A DNA stretch of 64,000 bases from Taxillus chinensis (lineage: Eukaryota; Streptophyta; Magnoliopsida; Santalales; Loranthaceae): the NCBI GenBank assembly GCA_023512835.1, contig CM042087.1:20217260-20281259 (forward strand). The letters are read 5' to 3'. The number at the start of each line of letters is the position of its first letter. Positions within the stretch are counted from its first letter, which is position 1. The notes below the pieces were generated by a model that did not search any database, was not told the origin of the DNA, and saw only the letters and a list, made by a program, of their open reading frames with translations. The position numbers and the translations under genes were made by a program. Positions 12,215 to 23,751 of this stretch are shown piece after piece.

Positions 12215-12679
12215 TCTTACTACACGAAGTAAGAAAGATATTCGTCAAATCGTATTCACTAACTATCGTGCGACACTACCTACACCCCACTTAACAATTC
12301 TACTACAACTGTCACATAGCATTACACTCTTTGCATTAATCCACATTGCACATAACGCATATAAACAAGAAAAAAACCACATTTAATCTTTCACACTTAA
12401 TCACATTTCACATTGTCACGGTTCAATCCACATTACACATAGCATTTTTTTATTCCACATGTACAAGATCCACACAAACACGCATAAGCAAATGCAACTA
12501 GTGCCCTAATGCCTATGCATGCCAACATTACCACAAGACTGGACTACTCCAAGTGCACCTTAGAGGCTCAAAGAGGACCATGTTGATCAGGCATGTCCCT
12601 CCAGGCTCCTCCAAAGGACTCAAGATAACCAAGTCCGCCCACTACCCTAGGCCAACTAGACCATGCTCTGATACCATAT
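12215..12679 (-). other. Element C leader and primer binding site
   Basis: On the minus strand the PBS TGGTATCAGAGC (12665-12676) lies three bases after the LTR and matches the 3' end of initiator methionine tRNA. The leader then carries a hairpin with loop CCTGATCAA (12569-12605) described in the findings, followed by AT-rich untranslated sequence up to the gag ATG. Confidence 0.88.
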
Positions 12680-13853
12680 TGTCACGCCCCGGATTTCCAA
12701 CCCAAGGAGACCAGAACGTGACCCTCCCTTTACCCGAGTTTCGATAAAGGGGTTGGAATATAACATACACTTCACATTTCATATTCAGAGACAAAATCAT
12801 ATATCTATTAAGTTTAAACATTACAAACGTGTCCGAACATGCTTTTATTTCATTAAACTTCTCATTACAATATCTCCCCAACGGGGTTGCAAAGCTCACA
12901 CTAAAACAACAAAACTCAAATAACAATAAGCAAGCCACAAGCAGGTCTTCCACCTTAGTGTTCCCACCTAACGCTTGTAGGTCCCTATAAAGAAAACAAC
13001 ATGGTAGGAGGAGTGAGCAACCACAGCTCAATATAGATCACGTCTCGCCAACCCATCCCATGCTCCTAGCATCTACATGCCATGTGTACAAGTGCAGTGT
13101 CGTGATACAATTATTTCAACAGGTATAATAACAAGCCACATCAGCAAATACTATCATTTTCACAGCCACACAGGCTAACACATGAACAATCCCGGGCTTC
13201 CACACCCACCGGGTTCCAAGAGCAGCCCCGGGCTTCCACAGCCACCGGGTTCCAAGAACAGCCCCGGGCTTCCACAGCCACCGGGTTTCACAAAATAGTC
13301 CCGGGCTTCCACAGCCACCGGGTTTCACAAAATAGTCCCGGGCTTCCACAACCACCGGGTTTCACAAAACATAGTACACATAGCCACTCAGGCATAGAAC
13401 CAAACACTTAGTAGGCACACATTCACTAATACACAAACCCAGCCACTCAGGCATAAAACAAAACACTTAGCATGCACACCTTTACAAACTCACAAATCCA
13501 GCCACACCGGTATATTAACAAACTCGTATTAGGCATATTCACACAGACATATTCACATAGGCATTTTATCGAACATTTAACATGCACTGCCCACCCAACA
13601 TCAGAATCACACCAAGACGCCATTGAAGACCAACATTCATATAGGAGGTCACACTTATATGAATTTACATATAAATAATATAACAATAATAATGATATCC
13701 AACGGTTCATTCGAGACAAGGCCTTACCCCGGATTAGGTACGAGAAGACAGAACCCCTACCTCAACGGATTCCTTCACGCCTTAGCCTCCACGCCAAACG
13801 CCGTCCGCCCATGGAAATACCACCGCAAAGAACCACGACCAGAAGCTCTTCTT

Positions 13854-13899
<46 letters not shown>

Positions 13900-14456
13900 A
13901 TCTCTCTGTGACAGCTGGAGTGGCTGAAGAAGGGAACCTTAAACCTAAAACAAGGAGTCTTCACTTCTTTATATAGACACCTCCCATACCCTAAAACGAT
14001 GTCATTTTAATTAAATGAATCCCAGCATCAAAACAACGTAGTTTTGATGATAGACTACAACCTTTTTGCAACCACGAGAGGACAAAACACTCATAATTTC
14101 ACCATGGTCCTTTAGCAAAAGAGTATCAGAACAACAAAACAAGGGTAATGGAGGCTACACATGAGAAAGGCCCTTCTCACAGGCACCTCCAAATGCCCTA
14201 GAATTTTGCCACAAGACTTAGAACAATATTAGGAAGGCTCCTATGCAAAAATCTCACTGCACGTGAAAATCCATTCTCACGTGCATTCTCACAGGCACTC
14301 CCTAATGGGCTCAAACTTTGCCTCTTGCTTGCTCATCAACATACAAGATGATTTAGCCCAAGTGTGGAAAATAAAACTCCCTAAAACCCAACAATTTCCA
14401 CCCAAAAAGGTAAAACTGAGATTAACTCCTCACATCCCAAAATACGGGTCATTACA
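12680..14456 (-). mobile_element. Element C 5' LTR
   Basis: 1,777 bp, TG...CA ends, followed on the minus strand by the PBS. It contains five minisatellite copies (about 13190-13372), a (CT)n tract at 13856-13897 and a TATATAA box near 13965 (minus). Very similar to the 3' LTR, with indels. Confidence 0.92.
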
Positions 14457-14722
14457 TACATCATTTTGATGCTGGGTTTCACTTAATCAAAACTACGTCG
14501 TTTTGATGTTGTAGTGTCTATATAAAGGGGGTTCAGGCTTAGGTTTAGGGTTCTTTGGTTTCTTTTGCCATCGCAGCCACCGCAGAGAGAGAGAGAGAGA
14601 GAAAGAGAGAAAGAGGGAGAGAGAGGGAGGGAACCTCTGGATCGTTGCCGTGGTGGTTCGCGTGGGTGGACGATGTCTAGCGTGAAGGCGGGAGCAAAAG
14701 GACACTTGCAAGGTATGGGTTC
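14457..14722 (+). mobile_element. Element A 5' LTR, piece 2 (core promoter and start of R)
   Basis: Begins with the TACAT duplication left by element C, then the second half of the palindrome, a second full ATCAAAAC palindrome and a TATATAAA box (about 14519-14526), the telobox-like TTTAGGTTTAGGG, and a GA-rich microsatellite (14583-14630). It ends at GGTTC (14718-14722), the target duplication of element B. Confidence 0.9.
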
Positions 14723-15224
14723 GGAACGACCCATGAGTGGGTGTTAGTCCCACATTGCTTGGTGAGGAGAACAATGTCCGCCTTATAGGAGGGGACGGAT
14801 ACCTCACCTCACGGGGACGCGTTTTGGGCGAGGCCTAAAGACAAAACCGTGCGGAGCAGGCCATGAGGGCGAGGACTAAGATTGGTTGGCCAAAGCGGAC
14901 AAAATTCTTGTGACGGGTATGGGCTGGGCTATCTCGGATGGTATCGAGCCGACCCGGAGCGGTGTGCCATGGTCCCACCTGGGGACGTGGGCCTCCTAAG
15001 GGGGTGGATTGTGACGACCCATGAGTGGGTGTTAGTCCCACATTGCTTGGTGAGGAGAACAAAGTCCGCCTTATAGGAGGGGACGGATACCTCACCTCAC
15101 ATGGATGCATTTTGTGCGAGGCCCAAAGATAAAACCGTGCGGAGCAGGCCATGAGGGCGAGGCCCAAGACTGGTTGGCCAAAGCGGACAAAATTCTTGTG
15201 ACGGGTATGGGCTGGGCTATCTCA
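14723..15224 (+). mobile_element. TRIM: two 215-bp LTRs around a 73-bp interior
   Basis: LTR 1 (14723-14936) and LTR 2 (15010-15224) are near-identical direct repeats starting ACGACCCATGAGTGGGTG and ending GGGCTATCTC(A/G). Between them lies a PBS-like TGGTATCGAGCC (14939-14950) and a purine run CCTAAGGGGGTGGA just before LTR 2. There is no coding capacity. Such terminal-repeat retrotransposons in miniature depend on proteins of autonomous elements. Confidence 0.85.
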
Positions 15225-15226
15225 GA

Positions 15227-15646
15227 TGGTATCAGAGCATGGTTTAGTGGACCTAGGTAGTGAGGGGTGGTTGATAGACACTTAAAAGCTTAGAGGACTA
15301 TAGGGAGGGCGCCTGATCAACACAGTCCTTATATGCGTTCTGGGTTGACTGAGGGTCGATCAGATCATCTTAGGAAGCATTTGGGTTGGGTGCATACATG
15401 CTGTGTGACTGTGTGCATATCTAGGCACTAGAAATCATCTGCTAATGCTGTTATAATGATGTGCTTGTATTGATTATACAATTGCCTATCTGTGGTTTGT
15501 TTTTCTTTGGTAATTGATTGTGCTTAAATTGAAAACGCTATTGTGCAAATTCAAACATAGGAAGTCTATGTAAATAACCACATAATTTGGTTGTTAGACT
15601 AGTGTGCAGAAGTTAATAGATATTGTTGATATGTGTTGGTGCAGAA
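15227..15646 (+). other. Element B primer binding site and leader
   Basis: PBS TGGTATCAGAGC at 15227-15238 (initiator Met tRNA). The leader has the same GCCTGATCAACAC block (15311-15323) seen in A, C, D and E, with flanking ATAGGGA (15300-15306) able to pair with TCCTTAT (15326-15332). The rest is untranslated up to the gag ATG at 15647. Confidence 0.85.
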
Positions 15647-16900
15647 TGGCACCCAAGACTAGGGCTCAAGGTCCAGTAGAAGAGCTATCCATTTAGTCCG
15701 AATCACAAGGAGAACAGAGTTCTCTAGTACCTGCCTTGGGTTCGGAGATTGCTGCTCAGATTGGGGCTCAAATATTGAGCCAAATCCAGGGTGCCATGCA
15801 GGGTACCATGAAGGATGTGGCTAGAGAGGTAATATAGGAAGAACTGAGGAGGCAACAACAGCCTCAGCAGGAGCAGCAGCAGGAGGTTCTAGAGGAGAGC
15901 CAGCCACAGGTCACGGCAGTTCCGCCCGCAGTACCGATCGACTGGGTGAGTCGATTCCTGAAGCAGAAACCAATGAAGTTTGAGGCGAATACGAGACCCG
16001 ATGAGGCCGAGGAATGGGTCAAATGGACAGAAGACATCTTCAAGCTGATCTAGGTGCCCGAAGAGGCTAAGGTCCGCTTAGCCACACATTTCCTAGTAGG
16101 TGGGGCCTGCAGGTGGTGGGACGCTATGAAGCATGTTCACGAGAGCCCGATGGCATGGGAGGACTTCATGGAGCTCTTCTACGCAGAGTATTTCCCTCGC
16201 TCTATGCGAAGACGAGGTGATAGAGTACTACACATTGGAGCAGGCGGTCGGACTGTGACAGAGTATGTCACTACTTTCACTGAGCTAGGAAGATTTGCCC
16301 CAGAGTCATGGAGGGTTGAGGCTAATAAGACCCAGGATTTCATTGATAGGCTCAGACCATCACTCAGGAGGGGACTGAACATGATAGAGTTGACCACTTA
16401 CAGTGACGCGGTCAACAAGGCACTTATTGGAGAGCGGGACTTAAACCAGATCAAGACTCAGAAACCAGGGAGCTCATCGGGGCCTAGCCAGAAGAGGCCA
16501 AGAGAGGAACAGTCTGAGGGACAGGGGGACAAGAGGCCGGTGCCCAAATTTCCACATTCTGGGAACTCAGGCAGCAGTTCTACCTCACGGTTTTTGGGGA
16601 CATGTCGATATTGTGGACTTCGGGACACAAGGAGGCAGATTGTAGGCGGAAGAATGGCAACCCACTCAAGTGCTTCCGATGTGGCACAGGATAGGAGAGT
16701 GTCCTTCTGCAAGTTCAGCGAGTGTTGCGGGGCCACATCGACCTCGTGACCAGGGCCAAAGGAGCGGGACTCCAGATCAGAGACCAGCTTAGTCGGGACG
16801 GTCGGACGGGGACGATCTCGCTACACAACACCTCGGCGGGAGGCCCAAACTCGAAGGGACAGAGTGATTAGCTACGACGAGTCGGGCCAACGGCATTGTG
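15647..16900 (+). pseudogene. Element B gag
   Basis: Starts at ATG 15647 (MAPKTRAQ). Early in-frame stops precede the longest open block, 16054-16749. That block has the gag capsid-type pattern ATHFLVGGACRWWDAM, then FYAEYFPRSMRRR, and FTELGRFAPES. A CCHC knuckle begins with CRYCGL (about 16606) but a one-base loss scrambles its His and last Cys. A QQQPQQEQQQE run lies near 15850. It would form the particle shell. Confidence 0.85.
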
Positions 16901-16980
16901 CATAAGGGGAGGAACTATGCTATCATTGACAAAGAGGCGAAGTTCCATCGGTTGACGAGGCGAGTCAGGGGCCAGTTCGT

Positions 16981-17328
16981 GTGAGAGGTACGATTTTGGT
17001 TTCACACACTATTTGTACTATCTTGATTGACACTGGTGCTACACACTCCTTTATCGCACACTCCACTGTTGAGGGATTAGAGTTGGATTGTATTACTGTT
17101 GATCAGCCCCTTGTGGTTGATACACCCGTAGGGGGCCTGGTGGTGATCGATAGGGTCTGTTCGGGATGTGAGGTTACTCTCGGAGGTGTTAACCTCCGGT
17201 GTAACCTATTTGTGATGCACTTTGATGCTTTTGATGTGATACTAGGTATGGACTGGTTGACCCGTGTAGAGGTAGTGATTGAGTGTTATAGGCGACGAGT
17301 GACCTTCCTCACACCTGAGGGCACTTGA
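16981..17328 (+). pseudogene. Element B aspartic protease
   Basis: Open block of 115 codons with IDTGATHSFIA as active site and VILGMDWL downstream. Processes Gag-Pol in intact relatives. Ends at a stop within the usual linker to RT. Confidence 0.87.
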
Positions 17329-17450
17329 GGCACCTTCGTGGGTGAGTGGTCTGATGATGCATGCAAATTGGGGCCTTTGAGGCAAGGATGGGGTGATGTA
17401 ACCCATCAGTTAACTATCTGACTCTAGTTGACCCCCAACAGGATGGTAAG

Positions 17451-18880
17451 GTGGTGTTACCCAAGGTGGTGGATCGGTTTCTGACGTGTTTCCCGAGGAC
17501 TTGGTTGATTTACCACCAGGAGAGAGAAGTGGACTTTTCAATAGAGTTGCTTACCGGGACAAAGACCTATCGATTGGCGGCTTACAAGATGACACCGGTT
17601 GAGCTTCGAGAGCTCAAGAGGCAAATAGATGATCTTTTGACGCGTGGTTTTATTGGACGGAGTAGTTCACCTTGGAGTGCTCCGATGTTATTCGCCAAAA
17701 AGGCGGATGGTTCGCTTCGGTTGTGTATTGACTACCGACGGTTGAACCAGGTGACATGATGAAGAACGATACCCCCTACCGAGGATCGATGACTTGTTTG
17801 AACGGTTCAGGGGTGCCCGTTGGTTTTCCAAGATCGATCCGAGGTCCGGATACCATCAGCTACGTGTGCGGGAGTCGATATTCCGAAGACAGACCTTCGA
17901 TTGCAGATATGGCCATTATGAGTGGTTGGTGATGTCTTTCGGGCTCACTAATGCCCCGGCGGTGTTTATGGGATTAATGAATCAGATTTTCACACCCTAT
18001 CTTGATTAGTTCGTGGTAGTCTTTATTGATGATATCTTGATTTACTCCCGAACGAGAGCGAGCATGAGGAGCATTTACATGTGGTGTTGCGAGACGTTGA
18101 GGGACCATAGACTATACGCAAAATTCACGAAGTGTGACTTTTGGCTGCAGAGGGTGAAGTTCTTGGGGCACGTGGTATCATCGGAGGGTATCACGGTAGA
18201 TCCTGGCAAGATTGAGGCGGTGATGTCATGGAAGCGCCCAACGAACGTTTTTGAGATTCGGCGTTTTCTAGGGTTGGCAGGTTATTATAGGAGGTTCGTT
18301 AAGGACTTCTCCCGTTTAGCCGCACCGATGACTAGCTTGACCCGAACGGGAGTACGATTTGTCCGGTCGGATGCTTGTGAGGATGCTTTCGTCGGTTGAA
18401 GGCTAGATTGACTTCAACACCTATCTTGGTCCTGCCACAAGAGGGTGTACCCTATGAGGTCTATTGTGATGCCTCTAATGTTGGTTTGGGTTGTGTACTC
18501 ATGCAGGGAAGGACGGGTAATTGCTTATGGTTCCCGTCGGTTGAGGACCCATGAGAAAAATTACCCCACGCACGATTTGGAGTTAGCGGCGGTGATCTTT
18601 GCATTAAAGAGCCGGCAAAGACTATCTCCTTGGGGAGAAGTTTGTGGTATACACCGACCACAAGAGCTTGCGTACATCTTCTCTCGGCGGGATCTGAATC
18701 TCAGGTAGAGGCATTGGGTGGAGTGTATGCAACGGTTCCGGTTTGATCTTCGATATACACCCGGAAAGGGGAATGTAGTAGGCGATGCCTTGAGCTGGAA
18801 GAGCCAGGCCATGGTGGCTCTCGTCTGTCAAGGAATGGGAGATGATGGGGCAACTAGCTACCTGGGAGATTACGACCGGT
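17451..18880 (+). pseudogene. Element B reverse transcriptase and RNase H
   Basis: RT fragments in order: [35 protein letters not shown] (stop after this), [26 protein letters not shown], a stop at 18007-18009, then [11 protein letters not shown] with the FIDD box at 18022-18033, and [13 protein letters not shown]. RNase H appears in 18445-18708 with [20 protein letters not shown]. At least two stops and several frame changes disable it, more damage than in element D. Confidence 0.87.
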
Positions 18881-20363
18881 GCATGGGGTAGAGCGGGGTA
18901 TCGTGAGTGTGGTTATAGCAGTGCCTGAGTTGCGGCGTCAGATTATTGAAGGCCAGTTGGGGGATGTTGAGTGTGAGGTCCTCCGGGATCAGATTCAGAC
19001 CGCCGTACTTTGCACGGATTGGACAGAGGATTCCGACCATGTGTTACGCTATCAAAGTCGATTGATAGTTCCATCTTCTGTCCGGGAGACAGTTCTACAG
19101 GAATTCAATCACTCTCATTTGGCTGTTCACCCCGGAGGAATGAAGATGTACCATGCCGTACGGCAACGATTCTGGTGGTCGGGCCTTAAGAAAGTTGTTA
19201 CGGAGTTTGTTCGACGGTGCTTGACATGCCAGCAGGTCAAGGCCGAGCATTTGCGGTTTGCCGGTGAGTTGCAGTCGTTACCTGTGCCGAAGTGGAAGTG
19301 GGATCATGTGACTATGGACTTTGTCACAGGGCTTCCTCGTTCTAGAGGTCATGATACTGTTTGGGTTGTTATGGACTGATTGACGAAATCGGCTAACTTT
19401 ATTCCGATTCGCGAGACTGATCCGGTCTGGACCTTGGGGCAGCGTTATGTCGACGTGATAGTACGATTGCATGGTGTACCGTTGTCAATCGTTTCTAATA
19501 GGGATGCTCGATTCACTTCGCAGTTCTGGCGGCAGTTACAGCGTGCATTGGGCACCCGAGTGCACTTGAGTACAGCTTACCACCCTCAAACAGATGGCCA
19601 GTCCGAGCGTACTATCCAGATTCTCGAGGACATGCTCCGTGCTTGTGTGTTAGATTTTGGTGGTTGTTGGGAGGCTCACCTTCCCTTGGTTGAGTTCTCC
19701 TACAACAACAGCTATCAGGCTACGATAGGGATAGCGCCATATGAGGCATTGTATGGGCGACCATGTCGCTCCCCTTTGTGTTGGGCCCAGGCAGGAGAGG
19801 CAGTTGTTTTAGGTCCCGATGTGGTACAGGAAACTACCGAGTTGGTGCAGCTGATCCGACAGCGGATGTTGACAGCCCAGAGTCAACAGAAATCATATGC
19901 TGACAAACAGCGGCGACCGCTTCAATTCATCGTAGGGGATCGCGTCTTCTTGCGAGTCTCGCCACGACGGGGGCACAGGCGGTTTGGGCGAGGTTCCAAA
20001 CTCTCACCTCGATTTGTAGGTCCTTTTCCTATCACTGCTGTTGTGGGGCCAGTGGCCTACCGATTGGAGTTACCATCTGAGCTAGCTCGTGTTCATGACG
20101 TTTTCCATGTCTCCCGATTCTGGAGATATTACCCAGATCCTTCCCATGTGCTTGATTGGCGTGAGATAGAGTTGGCAGATGATGGTTCTGTTGTAGAGGC
20201 ACTAGTCCAGATTTTAGACCGTCGGGAGCAGGTCTTGCGGGGCAAGACAATTCCGTTGGTTCGCGTTTTGTGGCGTCACCGCAACATGGAGGAACAGACC
20301 TGGGAGCGCGAGAGTCAGATGCGTGTTCTTCACCCCGAGCTGTTCGAGGACGAACAGTCCTGA
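18880..20363 (+). pseudogene. Element B integrase with chromodomain-like tail
   Basis: Two open blocks in different registers (18879-19379 and 19380-20363) separated by a TGA at 19378-19380 where the family has arginine (MDRLTKSA). Contains the H/C zinc-binding region (HSHLAVHPGG ... CLTCQQVK), core motifs MDFVTGLP, VSNRDARF and SERTIQILEDML, GPF/Y-like SPRFVGPF and a C-terminal chromodomain-like segment ending WERESQMRVLHPELFEDEQS. Chromodomain tails are a mark of chromoviruses such as Tekay/Del. Confidence 0.88.
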
Positions 20364-20617
20364 GGTGGGGAGGATGTCAACATCCTTACCGTGCGTTGAG
20401 GTAGTTAACCTTGTTGTTTGTTTGTTGTGCTTATGGTTGTTAATATCTTTGCGTTGCGTGTGAATTGATGTGCTGTTGGTTACCTTGTTTGTGGGCATTG
20501 TTTTGTCTATCATGTTAATTAGCGCTAAGTTGTGCATACTTTTGTTAGCCGGGGAAGTGCTATCTCGTAGTGGATGACTTTTCTTTTCGGGGACGAAAAG
20601 TCCTAAGGTGGAGAGGA
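20364..20617 (+). other. Element B 3' untranslated region with polypurine tract
   Basis: Ends in AAGGTGGAGAGGA (20605-20617) immediately before the LTR. A degenerate second copy of the GACGAA...GTCCT...GGTGGGGAGGATGT context lies at 20348-20378, at the pol stop, suggesting a small duplication of the tract. Confidence 0.8.
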
Positions 20618-22709
20618 TGTGAAGACCCGTACCTAAGTAGGGTTGGAAGCTAGAGCCAAATAGAGTTGAGCGTTGAGTTATTATTATTTTAATATTCGGG
20701 TTTATTGATGTGCGTTATTATTATTATTTCTTTTAATATTTTGGGTTTAAAATTATTATGATGTTAATATTATTAATATTATTATTTAAATAATTGAGTT
20801 GTTTACATTGGAATTATTATTGTTACTATAAATATTTTAATGTAGAGATTTTAAATATTAATCATAATGTTATTATTAATTATTATAATGGATTATAATT
20901 ATCATTATTATTATTAATACTAATAATATTACAAATTATATTATAATTGGTAATATAAAAGGAGGAGTTAGGGTAAAAACCCTACATTCGTTGCGCGTGC
21001 CGGAAGTTCGGTTGGAGAGAGAGCGGTGAATTGAAACCATCGTGTTCTTGATCTCCCGAGTTTGAATCAGGTAGGTGTTTCCTGATTATCAGTTATGCTA
21101 ATATACGAAACGCAGATTGGTGGGAATTAGTTATGTTAAACTTTCTTTTATGCGTATAAGTGGATGAGTATATGGGTATAGCTGTTTTTTTTTTGGGGTA
21201 TCAGTATTTCCGTATCGTGGTTGTACGACGCCGATGGTGCGATGGTCGTGCGGGGTGGAGGAGCGGCGCTGAGGGCGCTGGTTTTGGGTGGTGATATCGG
21301 GCGGCATCACGTCTTGGCCTTGCGGGGGGAGGAGCAACGTTGAGGGCGCCGGTTTTGGGCAACGTGGCCATCAATCGGGTGCGCTGTGCGGGGACGATGG
21401 AAGAGAAGGGCGGTGGCGACCGTGCCGCCCGGTGGCATCGGTCTTGCGCGCCGCGCGCGTGCCGTGTAGCAGGGGGGGGGGTTGTCGGAGACGGTGGTCT
21501 GCACGACCATCGGGGGGTTGTCTGCGCGCTGAGGTGGAGATGACGAGGAAGGGGGAGATGCTGCTTCGGTTCCATTGGGTGAAAACCCTCCCCAGCCACG
21601 TGGCTCGTTTGGTGGGCTAGTCCAAAGGGACCGGCCCATGCCTCCTTGAGCCAGCAATGATAAACAAAAAAAAACATAATAATAGTAATAATAGGAATAA
21701 TGATAACAATAATTATTATGAACCTAAACGAGAATATGTATGTTGTTAGAGATCGATCTTATTAGTTTAATGGAATAAAATTCTGTTTGGTTCGATCGCA
21801 TAAATTGATGTATGAGGCATTGGGTGTTTGCTGGATATTAAATATGTATGTGTGTATACTACTTGCAGATAGTGTAACTGGTGAATTAAATGTTCTGTAA
21901 TGGTGTTGTATGAAATTCTGATTGTTGGGATATTTTGGTTTGACTAATTTTGTGTGTGGATTTCGCGATGAATTTGGTGAGTAAACCGTGGGTCCCATAT
22001 AGGGCTGGCAAGAGGTCATGGGTCCCCTATGTGGCTGGTTAACTCAGGTCCCATATGTGGCGGGTTGACGTTAGGGACACCATGGGTCCCACATATGGCA
22101 GTCTAGTAGCAGCTAAAACTCCTGGAGTTGGTGGCGGGAATTTCCATCGGTGATTGATTAGCCGGCGTGAGCCTTTAATGATTCAAAATCTGATGTGATT
22201 TATTTGTAATTGGGTGGAATTTATTTGTGTTGGAGTGTGACACTACACTAGCACATGTATTCACTGATCATACAGACTTAGGAATTCATGTAATAGGATA
22301 CTGGAGATGGGGATTACCTACTGGGTACTCGTGCTCACCCTACTTTATTTATGTTTTCTACAGGTTGTAGGGGATAGCTGTTGGAGCCATAGCAGAGTTG
22401 TCAGGACATCTTTATGTAGGGTTCATTTATGGACTTATTCTTTACCTTTGATTATTTGGTCATTTCTTTTTTTTTTCGGACTTGGGTCCGTGACAGTTGT
22501 ACAAACTTGATAGCTGGACTTCGGTAATATTATTTGCAGGCATATTTGTTAATGACTTGTATGTTGCATTGGATTATTTACAAGTACAATGCTACCCCCG
22601 TTGTAGTATTGTACAGGGTTGAATCAGTCACCAACCCCTCGACCCCTGGAGTGGGCGTGAGGGGCATCACGTCCCCATTTCCGTGGTTTCGGAATTTAGG
22701 GGCATGATA
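20618..22709 (+). mobile_element. Element B 3' LTR (2.1 kb)
   Basis: Begins TGTGAAGACCCGTACC after the polypurine tract and runs to GGGGCATGATA. It has an AT-rich, TTA-repeat U3 (20680-20950), a TATA-like TAATATAAAAGG at about 20949, then a very GC-rich stretch (21190-21660) with a roughly 37-bp GGAGGAGC...GGTTTTGGG direct repeat. It does not resemble the TRIM LTR at the element's other end apart from the first ten bases. Confidence 0.82.
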
Positions 22710-23751
22710 GGTTCTGTCTTCTTGTACCTAATCCGGGGTTAGGCCCTGTGGTGAATGAATTGTTGGATATTGTTCTTGTTGTTATATTATTTATATGTAA
22801 ATTCATATAGGTGTGACCTCCTATATGAATGTTGGCCTTCAATGGCGTGTTATTTGGATACATATATATATGCATGCCAAGTGTTTGAGATTATGCCTAT
22901 GAGGCCACACATGCTATGTGTCTATTGTTATGCCTGAATGACTGTGCATATTATGTGTTCGCTGTTATGCCGGAGTGACAGTGCCTATTATGTGTTCGAT
23001 GTTATGCCCGAGTGGCTATGTGTATTGTGTTTTGTGGAACCCGGTGGCTATGGAAGCCCGAGACTGTTTTGTGGAACCCGGTGGCTGTGGAAGCCCGAGA
23101 CTGTTCTTGGAACCCGGTGGCTGTGGAAGCCCAGGACTGTTCTTGGAACCCGGTGGCTGTGGAAGCCTGGGACTGCTCTTGGAACCCGGTGGCTGTGGAA
23201 GCCCGGGATTGCTCATATGTTAGCCTGTGTAGCTATGGAAATGATTGTATTTGCTGATGTGGTTTGTTAGTATATCTATTAAAATAATTTGTATCACGAC
23301 ACTGCACTTGTACACATGGCATGTAGATGCTAGGAGCATGGGATGGGTTGGGGAGACATAATCCCTACTAAGCTGTGGTTGCTCACCCCTCCTACGATGT
23401 TGTTTTCTTTACATGGACCTACAAGCGTTAGGTGGAACACCAAGGTGGAAGACCTGCTTGTGGCTTTGCCTACTATTATTTGTGTTTTGTTGTTTCTGTG
23501 AGAGCTTTGTAACCCCAGTGGGGAGATATTGTAATAAGGAATTTAATTGTAATAAAGGCAAGTTGTGTGGCTTGTATACATTTATTCTGGTTGTGCTTAA
23601 TAAAGATAATTGATTTCATCTGTGAATATCTATTGTGGATGCGTACGATTTCCTGCGTGGATGTTTGATTGTATCTCAACCCCTTGTCCGCCGAGTGGGT
23701 AAAGGGGAGTCACGAACCGGTTTCCTCAGGCTGGAAATTCGGGGCGTGACA
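22710..23751 (+). mobile_element. Element A 5' LTR, piece 3 (R/U5)
   Basis: Starts with the GGTTC duplication left by B and resumes the LTR at TGTCTTCTTGTACC. Holds five copies of the 36-bp minisatellite (about 23035-23215), an AATAAAG near 23550 and the terminal GGGGCGTGACA at 23751. Confidence 0.92.
23035..23215. repeat. 36-37-bp GC-rich LTR minisatellite (element A copy)
   Basis: Five tandem copies around GGAACCCGGTGGCTGTGGAA. The same array has five copies in each LTR of C (4411-4600, 13190-13372) and six in LTR E (29668-29885). It is absent from the D-type LTRs, which carry a different set of short repeats at that place. Confidence 0.9.

Larger units (their letters stand above)
3905..14456 (-). 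mobile_element. Element C: complete Tekay/Del-type gypsy element, inserted in A's LTR
   Basis: Minus-strand element with 3' LTR 3905-5561, 5' LTR 12680-14456, PBS, leader, gag, protease, RT, RNase H, integrase and chromodomain-like tail in that order. Both ends are TG...CA and the 5-bp target duplication TACAT is exact (3900-3904 and 14457-14461). It sits in the centre of the ATCAAAAC palindrome of A's U3. Its gag is interrupted by a solo LTR. Multiple stops and frameshifts disable the polyprotein. Confidence 0.93.
14723..22709 (+). mobile_element. Element B: chimera of TRIM 5' end and Tekay-type gypsy
   Basis: The unit is bounded by GGTTC on both sides (14718-14722 and 22710-22714), suggesting it integrated as one piece. 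Its left end is a small TRIM (two 215-bp LTRs), joined at the PBS to a full gypsy interior, and its right end is an unrelated 2.1-kb LTR. The terminal bases are degenerate (GGAACGACCC instead of TGTGACGACCC, and CATGATA instead of a CA end), so the single-integration reading is likely but not certain. Confidence 0.75.

Noticed and set aside
15227..15238. tRNA-like segments at TGGTATCAGAGC and TGGCGACTCTGCTGGGGA
   Set aside because: Each is only the 12-18-base complement of a tRNA 3' end directly after an LTR, i.e. a primer site; no tRNA gene body follows.
21201..21677. 158-codon minus-strand ORF in GC-rich DNA
   Set aside because: High GC lowers stop frequency, several overlapping frames are open at once, and the place is the R/U5 region of B's LTR.
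22975..23257. Open frames with repeated Gly-Ser-Pro-Gly-Leu-Phe units
   Set aside because: They are translations of the 36-bp LTR minisatellite in several frames on both strands, inside an LTR without a gene context.
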